Shown: positions 17,370-26,663, counted from the first letter of the stretch. The stretch: DNA of 64,000 nt from Bacteroides sp. (GCA_019416685.1 DXWV01000047.1:73344-137343); one strand, 5' to 3'. Translations and numbers: made by a program. The notes: generated by a model not told the origin, from the letters alone.

Positions 17370-19517
17370 ATGAAAACACTAACCACCAAGATGGCCTTTT
17401 TCTTGCTTGCTTTATTAATAAGTACAGCAGCTATGGCCGAAAGTATTACTTCTCCTAACGGACGTTTGAAACTCAATTTTTCGGTAAACGCACAAGGCGA
17501 ACCGGTGTATGAACTTTCTTATAAAGATAAGGAAGTAATCAAACCTTCGAAGTTGGGGTTGGAACTTAAAAACGACCCGGGACTAATGAATGGGTTTACA
17601 TTGACTGATACCAAGACAAGTACTTTTGACGAAATCTGGGAACCGGTTTGGGGGGAAGTAAAGTCTATTCGCAATCATTACAATGAATTGGCAGTAACAC
17701 TGGATCAGAAAGCGCAGGATCGTAACATTGTTATCCGTTTTCGCTTGTATGACGATGGTTTGGGCTTTCGCTATGAATTCCCATTGCAAAAGAATCTGAA
17801 TTACTTTGTCATTAAGGAAGAACATTCGCAGTTTGCCATGACTGGTGATCATACTGCTTTTTGGATTCCGGGTGATTATGACACACAGGAATATGACTAT
17901 ACGGAGTCTAAACTTTCTGAAATCCGTGGCTTAATGAATGGAGCTATTACAGATAATGCATCGCAGGCCTCTTTTTCACCAACCGGAGTACAAACTTCTT
18001 TGCAGATGAAGACTGCTGACGGACTATACATCAACCTGCATGAAGCTGCTTTGGTGGATTACTCTTGTATGAATCTGAATTTGGATGACAAAAATCTTGT
18101 TTTTGAGTCATGGCTTACTCCGGACGCAGTGGGCGATAAGGGATATATGCAAACACCTTGTAAGTCTCCGTGGCGTACAGTGATAGTAAGTGATGATGCC
18201 CGTGACATTCTTGCTTCCAAACTGACTCTTAACCTGAATGATCCTTGTGCTTATGAAGATGTTTCCTGGATTAAACCGGTGAAATATGTAGGTGTATGGT
18301 GGGAAATGATTACCGGAAAGAGTAGCTGGGCTTATACAGATGATGTTTTGTCTGTGAAACTTGGTGAAACAGACTATTCAAAAACAAAGCCGAACGGCAG
18401 ACATGGTGCTAACAATGAGAATGTAAAACGCTACATTGATTTTGCTGCCGAACATGGATTTGACCAGGTATTGGTTGAAGGATGGAATGAAGGATGGGAA
18501 GACTGGTTCGGTCACTCAAAAGATTATGTATTCGATTTTGTTACTGCATATCCCGACTTTGACGTGAAAATGCTGAATGAGTATGCTAAGAGTAAAGGTG
18601 TGAAACTGATGATGCATCATGAAACATCTGCTTCTGTACGCAACTACGAACGTCATATGGATAAGGCCTACCAGTTCATGGTTGATAACGGATATAATGC
18701 GGTGAAGAGTGGCTATGTAGGTAATATTATCCCTCGTGGTGAACATCATTATGGTCAGTGGATGAATAATCACTATCTCTATGCCGTGAAGAAAGCCGCC
18801 GACTATAAGATTTGTGTAAATGCCCACGAAGCTGTTCGTCCTACCGGACTTTGCCGTACTTATCCCAATCTTATCGGAAACGAGTCTGCCCGTGGTACTG
18901 AATACGAAGCTTTTGGCGGTAGCAAACCGTTTCATACTACACTGCTTCCTTTCACTCGCCAGATTGGTGGCCCGATGGATTACACGCCGGGTATCTTCGA
19001 TACTCAATTGTCTTTCCTGACAGGAGAACATAGCTTTGTACATACTACTCTGGCTAAGCAGTTGGCTCTTTACTTAACGATGTACAGTCCACTTCAGATG
19101 GCAGCCGATCTTCCCGAAAGTTATGAGCGCTATATGGATGCTTTCCAATTTATTAAAGACGTAGCAGTAGATTGGGACGACAGTAAATATCTGGAAGCCG
19201 AACCGGGAGATTATATCACTGTAGCCCGTAAGGCAAAAGGTACTAACAACTGGTTTGTAGGTGGTATTACCGATGAAAATGCTCGTACTGCCACTTTCAC
19301 TCTTGACTTTCTGGAACCGGGAAAGCAATATGTAGCTACTCTTTATGCAGATGGCAAAGATGCAGATTACGAATCAAATCCAACATCTTATCAGATTAAA
19401 AAAGGTTTGGTAACTAACAAAACAAAAATTACTACCAAATTGGCCCGTAGTGGTGGTTTTGCAATGAGTATCATTGAAGCTACTCCAGCAGATAAGAAGA
19501 TGAAGAAGCTGAAATAA
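17370..19517 (+). CDS. GH97 alpha-glucosidase, SusB-like (inverting type)
   Basis: Periplasmic alpha-glucosidase that inverts configuration while removing glucose from malto-oligosaccharides. The signal peptide is MKTLTTKMAFFLLALLISTA. The order is an N-terminal beta-sandwich, the catalytic barrel and a C-terminal sheet. The three glutamates of SusB are present: E418 (HHETS), E487 (NAHEA) and E511 (GTEYEAF). Their spacings of 69 and 24 residues equal those of SusB E439, E508 and E532, a constant 21-residue offset explained by a shorter N-terminal segment. ATG 17370 is chosen; 17361 is possible. It is not in a sus operon here: no susA/C/D neighbours, only the DUF6377 regulator upstream. Confidence 0.94.
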   Translation: MKTLTTKMAFFLLALLISTAAMAESITSPNGRLKLNFSVNAQGEPVYELSYKDKEVIKPSKLGLELKNDPGLMNGFTLTDTKTSTFDEIWEPVWGEVKSIRNHYNELAVTLDQKAQDRNIVIRFRLYDDGLGFRYEFPLQKNLNYFVIKEEHSQFAMTGDHTAFWIPGDYDTQEYDYTESKLSEIRGLMNGAITDNASQASFSPTGVQTSLQMKTADGLYINLHEAALVDYSCMNLNLDDKNLVFESWLTPDAVGDKGYMQTPCKSPWRTVIVSDDARDILASKLTLNLNDPCAYEDVSWIKPVKYVGVWWEMITGKSSWAYTDDVLSVKLGETDYSKTKPNGRHGANNENVKRYIDFAAEHGFDQVLVEGWNEGWEDWFGHSKDYVFDFVTAYPDFDVKMLNEYAKSKGVKLMMHHETSASVRNYERHMDKAYQFMVDNGYNAVKSGYVGNIIPRGEHHYGQWMNNHYLYAVKKAADYKICVNAHEAVRPTGLCRTYPNLIGNESARGTEYEAFGGSKPFHTTLLPFTRQIGGPMDYTPGIFDTQLSFLTGEHSFVHTTLAKQLALYLTMYSPLQMAADLPESYERYMDAFQFIKDVAVDWDDSKYLEAEPGDYITVARKAKGTNNWFVGGITDENARTATFTLDFLEPGKQYVATLYADGKDADYESNPTSYQIKKGLVTNKTKITTKLARSGGFAMSIIEATPADKKMKKLK

Positions 19518-19717
19518 GGGTTATAGAGTTATAAGGTTATAGAGTGGTAGGGTTTAGAGTTATAAGGTTATAAAGTTATAGGGTAACAATTACCACTCTA
19601 TAATCATATTGTTTTTATGTCCATCATAATTTTATGTCTCTCTCTATAACCTTATAACCCTACCACCCTATAACCTTATACCCCTACCACCCTATAACTT
19701 TATAACCCTATAACTCT
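19512..19717. repeat. Long imperfect inverted repeat of GGTTATA/CCCTATAA words
   Basis: After the GH97 stop, GTTATAAGGTTATAGAG-like words repeat along 19517-19590 on the plus strand. Their complements (TATAACCTTATAACCCTACC) fill 19643-19715, ending in a T run. The two halves can form a long imperfect hairpin, so this is probably the GH97 terminator expanded by repeat growth. The purF-like promoter begins right behind it. Confidence 0.75.
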
Positions 19718-19736
19718 TTTTTCAGATTCTTTTTTG

Positions 19737-19744
19737 TACTTTTG
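19737..19744 (+). promoter_or_regulatory. Promoter -7 box for the PurF-like gene
   Basis: TACTTTTG matches TAnnTTTG, 42 bases before ATG 19787, which supports that start. Confidence 0.6.
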
Positions 19745-19786
19745 CACTGTCTTTTTTTAAACTAACACTAATTAAAGGAATCTTAT

Positions 19787-21193
19787 ATGGGAGGTTTTTT
19801 CGGAACAGTCTCACGAGTGGGCTGTGTGACCGATTTATTCTACGGCACAGATTACAATTCACATTTGGGGACAAAACGGGGCGGTCTTGCGACCTATAGT
19901 GAAGAGCAAGGTTTTATCCGTTCCATTCATAATCTGGAAAGTTCATATTTCCGCACCAAGTTTGAATCCGATCTGGATAAATTTAAAGGAAATGCCGGAA
20001 TAGGCATTATAAGCGACACAGACGCACAACCTATCGTTATTAATTCTCATCTCGGGCGCTTCGCCATTGTTACTGTCGCAAAAATCGTAAACCTTAAAGA
20101 ACTCGAGGAAGACCTACTCTCCCAACACATGCACTTCGCAGAACTTAGTTCCAGCAATACCAATCAAACAGAACTTATCGCGCTACTTATTATCCAAGGA
20201 AAGACCTTTACTGAAGGTATCGAGAATGTGTACAAACACATCAAAGGGTCTTGTTCTATGCTTCTGCTAACAGAAGATGGTATTATTGCTGCCCGCGACC
20301 GATGGGGGCGTACACCGGTTGTAATAGGTAAGAAAGAAGGAGCATATGCTGCAACGAGTGAGTCGAGTAGTTTTCCTAATCTTGATTACGAAATAGAAAA
20401 ATACCTTGGTCCTGGTGAGATTGTACATCTGCGTGCCGATGGTATGACACAATTGCGCAAACCGGACGAAGGAATGCAGATTTGTTCGTTTTTGTGGGTG
20501 TACTATGGTTTCCCTACCTCTTGCTATGAAGGGCGTAATGTAGAGGAAGTACGTTTCACCAGCGGCATGAAGATGGGGCAGAAAGATACTTCGGAAGTAG
20601 ATTGTGCTTGTGGCATTCCGGATTCGGGGGTAGGTATGGCTTTGGGGTATGCTGAAGGGAAAGGAGTTCCCTATCATCGTGCTATTTCAAAGTACACTCC
20701 GACATGGCCCCGTAGCTTTACTCCGAGCAACCAGGAAATGCGATCACTGGTGGCGAAGATGAAGTTGATTCCCAACCGTGCTATGCTTGATGGTAAACGT
20801 TTGTTATTTTGCGATGATTCTATTGTGCGTGGAACGCAGTTGCGTGACAATGTAAAAGTGCTTTATGAATGTGGTGCAAAAGAGGTTCACATGCGCATTG
20901 CCTGTCCTCCGCTGATTTATGCCTGTCCGTTTGTGGGGTTCACCGCTTCAAAAAATGCATTGGAGCTGATAACCCGTCGTATAATTAAGGAACTGGAAGG
21001 TGACGAAAATAAGAATCTTGAGAAATATGCCACAACAGGTTCACCGGAATATGAAAAAATGGTAAGTATCATTGCTGAACGCTTTGGTCTTTCTTCATTG
21101 AAGTTCAATACTCTGGAAACTTTAATAGAAGCTATTGGATTACCAAAATGTCAGGTTTGTACCCATTGTTTTGATGGTAGTAGCCATTTTTAA
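19787..21193 (+). CDS. PurF-like amidophosphoribosyltransferase without the N-terminal catalytic Cys
   Basis: A 468-residue homologue of glutamine PRPP amidotransferase, the first enzyme of purine synthesis. The N-terminal half follows the class II glutamine-amidotransferase fold (RDRWGRTPVVIG, AATSESSSF) and the C-terminal half is a phosphoribosyltransferase with the PRPP loop FCDDSIVRGTQ (D343, D344). Active glutaminases of this class start Met-Cys-Gly, with Cys as the nucleophile; here the start is MGGFFGTVSRVG, so no residue-2 Cys exists. Cysteines near CPPLIYACPF and the tail CQVCTHC could be Fe-S ligands as in the Bacillus type enzyme. It may use ammonia or have another role. A true purF is not in the window. 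Confidence 0.82.
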   Translation: MGGFFGTVSRVGCVTDLFYGTDYNSHLGTKRGGLATYSEEQGFIRSIHNLESSYFRTKFESDLDKFKGNAGIGIISDTDAQPIVINSHLGRFAIVTVAKIVNLKELEEDLLSQHMHFAELSSSNTNQTELIALLIIQGKTFTEGIENVYKHIKGSCSMLLLTEDGIIAARDRWGRTPVVIGKKEGAYAATSESSSFPNLDYEIEKYLGPGEIVHLRADGMTQLRKPDEGMQICSFLWVYYGFPTSCYEGRNVEEVRFTSGMKMGQKDTSEVDCACGIPDSGVGMALGYAEGKGVPYHRAISKYTPTWPRSFTPSNQEMRSLVAKMKLIPNRAMLDGKRLLFCDDSIVRGTQLRDNVKVLYECGAKEVHMRIACPPLIYACPFVGFTASKNALELITRRIIKELEGDENKNLEKYATTGSPEYEKMVSIIAERFGLSSLKFNTLETLIEAIGLPKCQVCTHCFDGSSHF

Positions 21194-21225
21194 TAACTAT
21201 TAGTAACTGATAATAAGTATATTCA

Positions 21226-21269
21226 AAAAAAAGAGCCGTGATTTGCTTGGCAATTCACGGCTCTTTTTT
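21226..21269. terminator. Terminator after the PurF-like gene
   Basis: A-rich arm plus AAGAGCCGTGA pairs with TCACGGCTCTT followed by Ts. The loop is about nine bases. A and T runs on both sides would let it work in both directions. Confidence 0.88.
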
Positions 21270-21328
21270 TACCTTTACGGCAAATGTATTATCAATCGTA
21301 AATAGTAAATCATAAAATAGTAAATATC

Positions 21329-22555
21329 ATGACTTTAGTAGAACGTTTTTTGAAGTATGTAAGCTTTGATACTCAATCTAATGAAGAGACACGGCTTACT
21401 CCCAGTACTCCGGGACAGATGGTTTTTGCCAAATATCTGAAATCAGAGCTGGAGTCTTTAGGCTTGGAAGAAATTACACTGGATGAATATGGTTATCTTT
21501 TCGCCACTCTTCCGGCAAATACGGAAAAGGAAGTACCCACTATTGGCTTTATAGCCCATATGGATACAAGTCCTGATATGAGTGGAAAGGATGTAACTCC
21601 TCGTATTGTAGAAAATTATAACGGCTCAGATATTGTACTCAATGCAGAAGACAGGGTGATACTTAGTCCGGTACAATTTCCTGAATTACTTGCTCATAAA
21701 GGAGAAGATCTGATTGTAACCAATGGAAAAACCTTATTGGGAGCTGATGACAAAGCAGGTATTGCCGAGATTATTTCTGCAGTTGTTTATCTTAAAGAAC
21801 ATCCTGAAATTAAACATGGGAAAATCCGCATTGGTTTTAATCCCGATGAAGAGATAGGTGAAGGTGCACACAAGTTTGATGTAGAGAAATTCGGCTGTGA
21901 GTGGGCTTACACGATGGATGGTGGTGAAGTAGGAGAGTTGGAATATGAGAATTTTAATGCCGCTGCCGCCAAGATTGTGTTTAAAGGACGTAATGTACAT
22001 CCTGGTTATGCTAAACATAAAATGATCAATTCTATTCGTATTGCCAATCAGTTTATCAGTATGTTGCCACGTCATGAAACACCGGAACATACAGAAGGAT
22101 ATGAAGGCTTTTATCATCTTATCGGTATTCAGGGAGATGTGGAACAGACTACGCTTTCTTATATTATTCGTGACCACGACCGTTCAAGGTTTGAAAGTCG
22201 TAAACGTGAAATGGCTCATCTGGTGAGAAAAATAAATGCTGAGTTCGGTGAAGATGTTGCTATATTGGAACTCCGTGATCAGTATTACAACATGCGCGAA
22301 AAGATAGAACCTGTGATGCATATCATTGATACTGCTTTTGCGGCTATGGAAGCTGTGGGTGTGAAACCGAATGTAAAGCCGATTCGTGGAGGTACGGATG
22401 GTGCACAACTCTCATTCAAAGGATTGCCTTGCCCTAATATCTTTGCAGGTGGACTGAATTTCCACGGACGTTTTGAGTTTGTATCTATCCGGAATATGGA
22501 AAAGGCCATGAAAGTTATTGTAAAGATAGCAGAACTTGTAGCCAAAGAAGCCTGA
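21329..22555 (+). CDS. pepT: Peptidase T (tripeptidase)
   Basis: Cytoplasmic zinc aminotripeptidase of the M20 family, removing the N-terminal residue of tripeptides. Metal and catalytic motifs are present: HMDTSPD, the bridging aspartate in GADDKAG, the general-base DEEIGEG, and TMDGGEVGELEYENF. The late GGTDGAQLSFKGLPCPN holds the last metal histidine region (LNFHGRFEF). Its 408 residues equal the length of the enterobacterial enzyme. The start follows an AT-rich leader with the phrase TAAATCATAAAATAGTAAAT. gcvT follows 49 bases later. Confidence 0.95.
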   Translation: MTLVERFLKYVSFDTQSNEETRLTPSTPGQMVFAKYLKSELESLGLEEITLDEYGYLFATLPANTEKEVPTIGFIAHMDTSPDMSGKDVTPRIVENYNGSDIVLNAEDRVILSPVQFPELLAHKGEDLIVTNGKTLLGADDKAGIAEIISAVVYLKEHPEIKHGKIRIGFNPDEEIGEGAHKFDVEKFGCEWAYTMDGGEVGELEYENFNAAAAKIVFKGRNVHPGYAKHKMINSIRIANQFISMLPRHETPEHTEGYEGFYHLIGIQGDVEQTTLSYIIRDHDRSRFESRKREMAHLVRKINAEFGEDVAILELRDQYYNMREKIEPVMHIIDTAFAAMEAVGVKPNVKPIRGGTDGAQLSFKGLPCPNIFAGGLNFHGRFEFVSIRNMEKAMKVIVKIAELVAKEA

Positions 22556-22604
22556 TTCTGTCAGAAAGTAAACCGCATAAATCATAATTCATAAATCGTA
22601 AATC

Positions 22605-23690
22605 ATGAAAACCACTCCATTTACCGACAAGCATATTGCACTGGGTGCTAAGATGCATGAGTTTGCCGGATATAACATGCCTATTGAGTATACAGGTATC
22701 ATCGACGAGCACCTTACGGTGTGCAATGCTGTTGGTGTGTTTGATGTATCTCATATGGGCGAATTCTGGGTGAAAGGCCCTAACGCATTGGCTTTTCTTC
22801 AGAAAGTGACTTCTAATAATGTAGCTGCACTTGCTCCCGGTAAAGTGCAATATACTTGTTTCCCTAATGAAGAAGGGGGGATCGTAGACGATTTGCTGGT
22901 ATATCAATATGATTCCCAGAAATATCTGTTGGTAGTTAATGCCTCCAATATTGAGAAAGACTGGAACTGGTGTGTGTTGCATAATACCGAAGGGGCGGAA
23001 CTTGAAAATTCTTCCGACCGTACAGCACAGCTTGCCGTACAAGGGCCGAAGGCTATTCTTGCTTTGCAGAAATTGACGGATATTAATCTTTCTGAAATTT
23101 CTTATTATACATTTAAGGAGGGAGAGTTTGCCGGTGAAAAGAATGTGCTAATTTCCAATACCGGCTATACCGGTGCAGGAGGTTTTGAACTTTACTTTTA
23201 TCCGGATGCTGCCGACAAGATATGGAAAGCCGTATTTGAAGCTGGGGCTGAATTTGGTATCAAACCGATTGGGTTGGGAGCACGTGATACACTTCGTCTT
23301 GAAATGGGTTTCTGTCTTTATGGTAATGATCTGGATGATACAACTTCTCCTATTGAGGCTGGATTAGGTTGGATTACCAAGTTTGTAGACGGGAAGGATT
23401 TTGTCAATCGTTTCATGCTTGAAAAACAGAAAGCGGAAGGTACAATACGTAAGCTGGTAGGATTCGAAATGATAGATCGTGGTATACCCCGTCATGGCTA
23501 TGAGTTAGTGAATGCGGAAGGTGAAAAAATAGGAGTAGTAACTTCGGGTACGATGTCACCTGTTCGTAAAATTGGAATTGGTATGGGATACGTTAAACCG
23601 GAATATAGTAAGCAGGGAACAGAAATTTACATTGATATGCGTGGACGTAAGTTGAAAGCTCTGGTTGTAAGACCACCGTTCCGGAAATAG
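22605..23690 (+). CDS. gcvT: Aminomethyltransferase (glycine cleavage T protein)
   Basis: T protein of the glycine cleavage system, moving the aminomethyl carbon from lipoyl-H protein to tetrahydrofolate and releasing ammonia. The N-terminal FAGYNMPIEYTG and GVFDVSHMGE, the folate-site GYTGAGGFELY and the C-terminal barrel (SGTMSPVRKIGIGMGYV) are family hallmarks. 361 residues is standard. Other gcv genes are not nearby. Probably cotranscribed with pepT; no glycine riboswitch is visible in the short gap. A terminator follows at 23712. Confidence 0.95.
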   Translation: MKTTPFTDKHIALGAKMHEFAGYNMPIEYTGIIDEHLTVCNAVGVFDVSHMGEFWVKGPNALAFLQKVTSNNVAALAPGKVQYTCFPNEEGGIVDDLLVYQYDSQKYLLVVNASNIEKDWNWCVLHNTEGAELENSSDRTAQLAVQGPKAILALQKLTDINLSEISYYTFKEGEFAGEKNVLISNTGYTGAGGFELYFYPDAADKIWKAVFEAGAEFGIKPIGLGARDTLRLEMGFCLYGNDLDDTTSPIEAGLGWITKFVDGKDFVNRFMLEKQKAEGTIRKLVGFEMIDRGIPRHGYELVNAEGEKIGVVTSGTMSPVRKIGIGMGYVKPEYSKQGTEIYIDMRGRKLKALVVRPPFRK

Positions 23691-23711
23691 ATAAGAGTTT
23701 TTCTTCTTAAT

Positions 23712-23756
23712 TTATGCCTTAACTTAATAAATTTTAGGTTAAGGCATAATTTTTTT
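23712..23756 (+). terminator. Rho-independent terminator after gcvT
   Basis: TTATGCCTTAAC (23712-23723) pairs perfectly with GTTAAGGCATAA (23738-23749), then seven Ts follow. Confidence 0.9.
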
Positions 23757-23789
23757 CCTCTTAGGCGAAATTCGAGTTTGATTTTCCTT

Positions 23790-23797
23790 TACTTTTG
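23790..23797 (+). promoter_or_regulatory. Promoter -7 box for the CPA2 antiporter
   Basis: TACTTTTG matches TAnnTTTG, 32 bases before the ATG at 23829. Confidence 0.55.
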
Positions 23798-23828
23798 TAT
23801 GCAATAAAAGTAAAGGAAGTAAACGAAA

Positions 23829-26081
23829 ATGTCAAATTTGCCCACATTAATAGCCGACCTGGCACTGATACTGCTTTGTGCAGGTACTATGACCCTATTG
23901 TTTAAAAAACTAAAACAGCCATTGGTGTTGGGGTATGTTGTTGCCGGTTTTCTTGCCAGTCCTCACATGCCTTATACTCCTTCGGTGATGGATACCGCTA
24001 ATATTAAAACATGGGCTGATATCGGTGTTATTTTTCTCCTGTTCGCATTGGGGCTTGAATTCAGCTTTAAGAAAATAGTGAAAGTAGGAGGGACTGCCGT
24101 TATTGCTGCTTGTACCATTATATTTTGTATGATTTTACTGGGAGCCGGTGTTGGGATGAGCTTTGGGTGGCAGCGGATGGACTGTATTTTTTTGGGAGGT
24201 ATGATTGCAATGTCTTCAACTACTATTATTTATAAAGCGTTTGATGATCTTGGTTTACGCAAGAAACAATTCACCGGATTAGTACTGAGTATTCTGATAT
24301 TGGAAGACATCCTTGCTATTGTTCTTATGGTGATGCTCTCTACAATGGCTGTGAGCAACAACTTTGAGGGTACTGAAATGCTTGAAAGTATCGGAAAGCT
24401 TCTTTTTTTCCTGATTCTTTGGTTTGTTGTCGGTATTTATCTCATTCCTGAATTTTTAAAGCGTTGCCGTAAGCTGATGAGTGAAGAGACCTTGCTGATT
24501 GTTTCTTTGGCTCTTTGCTTTGGTATGGTGGTGATTGCTGCTAATACCGGATTTTCTGCGGCTTTCGGTGCTTTTATTATGGGTTCTATTCTTGCTGAAA
24601 CAATAGAGGCGGAGTCTATTGACCGACTGGTAAAACCAGTCAAGGACCTTTTTGGTGCAATCTTTTTTGTTTCCGTCGGTATGATGGTGGACCCTGCAAT
24701 GATCGGAGAATATGCATTGCCTATCCTCGTGATAACTGTTGCCGTCATATTAGGGCAGGCGCTCTTCGGTACATTTGGAGTTGTTTTGGCTGGCCAGCCC
24801 TTGAAAACTGCTATGCAATGTGGATTCAGTCTAACACAAATTGGAGAATTTGCCTTTATTATCGCCTCATTGGGAGTGGCACTCCATGTAACGAGCGATT
24901 TTCTTTATCCCATTGTAGTTGCTGTTTCGGTGATAACTACTTTTCTTACTCCTTATATGATTCGTTTGGCAGAGCCGGCATCCAATTTTGTCGATAGGCA
25001 TCTGCCTGAGTCTTGGAGAAATTTCCTGACTCGTTATTCTTCTGGTTCACAAACGTTGAATCATGAAAATCTTTGGCGTAAGCTTCTTTTTGCGATGGCT
25101 CGGATTGTAGTGGTATATTCTATTGTCAGTATTTCTGTGATAGCTTTGTCGTTTCGTTTTGTTGTTCCGTTTTTTCGCGAAAATCTGCCTGTATTTTGGG
25201 GCTCATTGCTGGGGGCTGCTTTTACTATTCTTTGTATTTCACCCTTTCTGCGTGCTATTATGGTGAAGAAAAACCATTCGGTTGAGTTTATTACTCTCTG
25301 GGATGCCCGTCGCGCCAATCGTGCTCCGTTGGTTTCAACTATTGTATTGCGTATGGTGGTTGCAGTACTATTCGTTATGTTTATCATTGCCCGGCTTTTT
25401 AAATCATCAATAGGTTTGATAATCGGTGTAGCTATATTGCTTGTTGTATTGATGGTACTTTCACGGCAACTGAAGAAAAGGTCTATATTGATTGAACGGA
25501 AGTTCTTTCAAAATCTTCGTTCTCGGGATGTACGGGCCGAATATATGGGAGAGAAAAAGCCGGAGTATGCCGGACGGTTACTTTCCCGTGACCTACATCT
25601 TGCTGATTTTGAAATTCCGGGAGAGTCTCTCTGGGCTGGAAAAACATTGCTTGAGCTAAATTTGGGGAAGAAGTATGGAGTTCATGTTGTTTCTATTCTC
25701 CGTGGAAAACGGCGTATTAATATTCCAGGGGGAAGTATCCGCCTGTTTCCGATGGATAAGATTCAGGTGATTGGTACGGATGAGCAGTTGAATGTGTTTG
25801 GAGAAGAAATGTCGCGTGGCTCTTATGTAGATAGTGATGTGTTTGAAAAGAGTGAGATGACTTTGAAGCAATTTATGGTTGATTCTGATTGTGCTTTTCT
25901 GGGTAAGACTTTGCGTGAGTCGGGTATTCGTGATAAGCATCATTGTCTCATAGTAGGGGTGGAGCGTGGCGAAGAGATGCTGATGACTCCGGATGTTAAT
26001 GCTCCGTTTGAAGAAGGGGATGTGCTGTGGGTAGTTGGCGAAAAAGAGGATGTTTACCAATTAGTAGGGCAAAAGAATTAA
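23829..26081 (+). CDS. CPA2-family cation/proton antiporter with two TrkA-C domains
   Basis: Inner-membrane K+ or Na+/H+ antiporter of the KefB/KefC-like group. About twelve hydrophobic helices fill residues 5-390, with antiporter segments FLLFALGLEFSF, AMSSTTIIYKAFDDLG and AAFGAFIMGSILAET. A second hydrophobic block follows at about 420-540. The cytoplasmic tail holds two TrkA-C (RCK-C) ligand-sensing domains, near 590-660 (GKTLLELNLGKKYGVHVVSI) and 680-745 (FLGKTLRESGIRDKHHCLIV). There is no RCK-N (NAD-binding) domain, unlike E. coli KefC. Ion specificity cannot be read from sequence. Confidence 0.9.
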   Translation: MSNLPTLIADLALILLCAGTMTLLFKKLKQPLVLGYVVAGFLASPHMPYTPSVMDTANIKTWADIGVIFLLFALGLEFSFKKIVKVGGTAVIAACTIIFCMILLGAGVGMSFGWQRMDCIFLGGMIAMSSTTIIYKAFDDLGLRKKQFTGLVLSILILEDILAIVLMVMLSTMAVSNNFEGTEMLESIGKLLFFLILWFVVGIYLIPEFLKRCRKLMSEETLLIVSLALCFGMVVIAANTGFSAAFGAFIMGSILAETIEAESIDRLVKPVKDLFGAIFFVSVGMMVDPAMIGEYALPILVITVAVILGQALFGTFGVVLAGQPLKTAMQCGFSLTQIGEFAFIIASLGVALHVTSDFLYPIVVAVSVITTFLTPYMIRLAEPASNFVDRHLPESWRNFLTRYSSGSQTLNHENLWRKLLFAMARIVVVYSIVSISVIALSFRFVVPFFRENLPVFWGSLLGAAFTILCISPFLRAIMVKKNHSVEFITLWDARRANRAPLVSTIVLRMVVAVLFVMFIIARLFKSSIGLIIGVAILLVVLMVLSRQLKKRSILIERKFFQNLRSRDVRAEYMGEKKPEYAGRLLSRDLHLADFEIPGESLWAGKTLLELNLGKKYGVHVVSILRGKRRINIPGGSIRLFPMDKIQVIGTDEQLNVFGEEMSRGSYVDSDVFEKSEMTLKQFMVDSDCAFLGKTLRESGIRDKHHCLIVGVERGEEMLMTPDVNAPFEEGDVLWVVGEKEDVYQLVGQKN

Positions 26082-26111
26082 AAAATCAACATTAGATAAA
26101 CATCATATGCT

Positions 26112-26119
26112 TATCTTTG
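26112..26119 (+). promoter_or_regulatory. Promoter -7 box for the HIT-family gene
   Basis: TATCTTTG matches TAnnTTTG, 33 bases before ATG 26153. The longer frame from 26117 would begin inside the promoter. Confidence 0.65.
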
Positions 26120-26152
26120 CCTTCGTATAAATTAAAAACAGAATTTTATATC

Positions 26153-26578
26153 ATGAAAAGCGATCCAAAAGAATGTCTGTACTGTCAGAACAATGAAACG
26201 CTTCACAATCTGATGATTGAGATAGCACAGTTAAGTGTATCACGTGTGTTTCTTTTTAAAGAGCAAACTTATCGTGGCCGTTGCCTTGTAGCATACAAAG
26301 ATCATGTAAATGATTTGAATGAATTGAGTGATGAAGACCGTAATGCATTCATGGCAGATGTGGCTCGGGTGACTCGTGCGATGGATAAAGCTTTCCATCC
26401 GGAAAAAATAAATTATGGTGCTTATTCTGACAAACTCTCTCATCTGCACTTTCACTTAGCTCCCAAATATGTGGATGGACCGGACTATGGTGCTACGTTT
26501 CAGATGAATCCGGGGAAGGTTTATCTGACAGATACCGAATATCAGGAACTGATAGATGCGGTGAAAGAAAACTTATAA
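26153..26578 (+). CDS. HIT-family nucleotide-binding protein
   Basis: Histidine-triad superfamily protein of 141 residues. The triad HLHFHLAP fits the pattern His-x-His-x-His-x-x, used for nucleotidyl hydrolysis or transfer on purine mononucleoside substrates. An N-terminal CLYCQN pair of cysteines resembles the zinc site of Hint-type members. It is cytoplasmic and a single-gene unit by promoter and downstream inverted repeat. The physiological substrate is unknown. Confidence 0.88.
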   Translation: MKSDPKECLYCQNNETLHNLMIEIAQLSVSRVFLFKEQTYRGRCLVAYKDHVNDLNELSDEDRNAFMADVARVTRAMDKAFHPEKINYGAYSDKLSHLHFHLAPKYVDGPDYGATFQMNPGKVYLTDTEYQELIDAVKENL

Positions 26579-26592
26579 TAGTGGTGAGTGAG

Positions 26593-26651
26593 TAGTGATA
26601 AGTGATTAGTTGCTGCGCCATAATCCGCATGGCATTAATCACTTATCACTA
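26593..26651. terminator. 16-bp perfect inverted repeat between convergent HIT and hslR genes
   Basis: TAGTGATAAGTGATTA (26593-26608) exactly complements 26636-26651. Arms sit 27 bases apart between two convergent genes. A bidirectional stop is likely although the T run is weak. Confidence 0.6.
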
Positions 26652-26663
26652 TTCTGCTTGTCA

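Noticed and set aside
22556..22604. Glycine riboswitch before gcvT
   Set aside because: The 49-base gap is AT-rich words only and cannot hold the aptamer.
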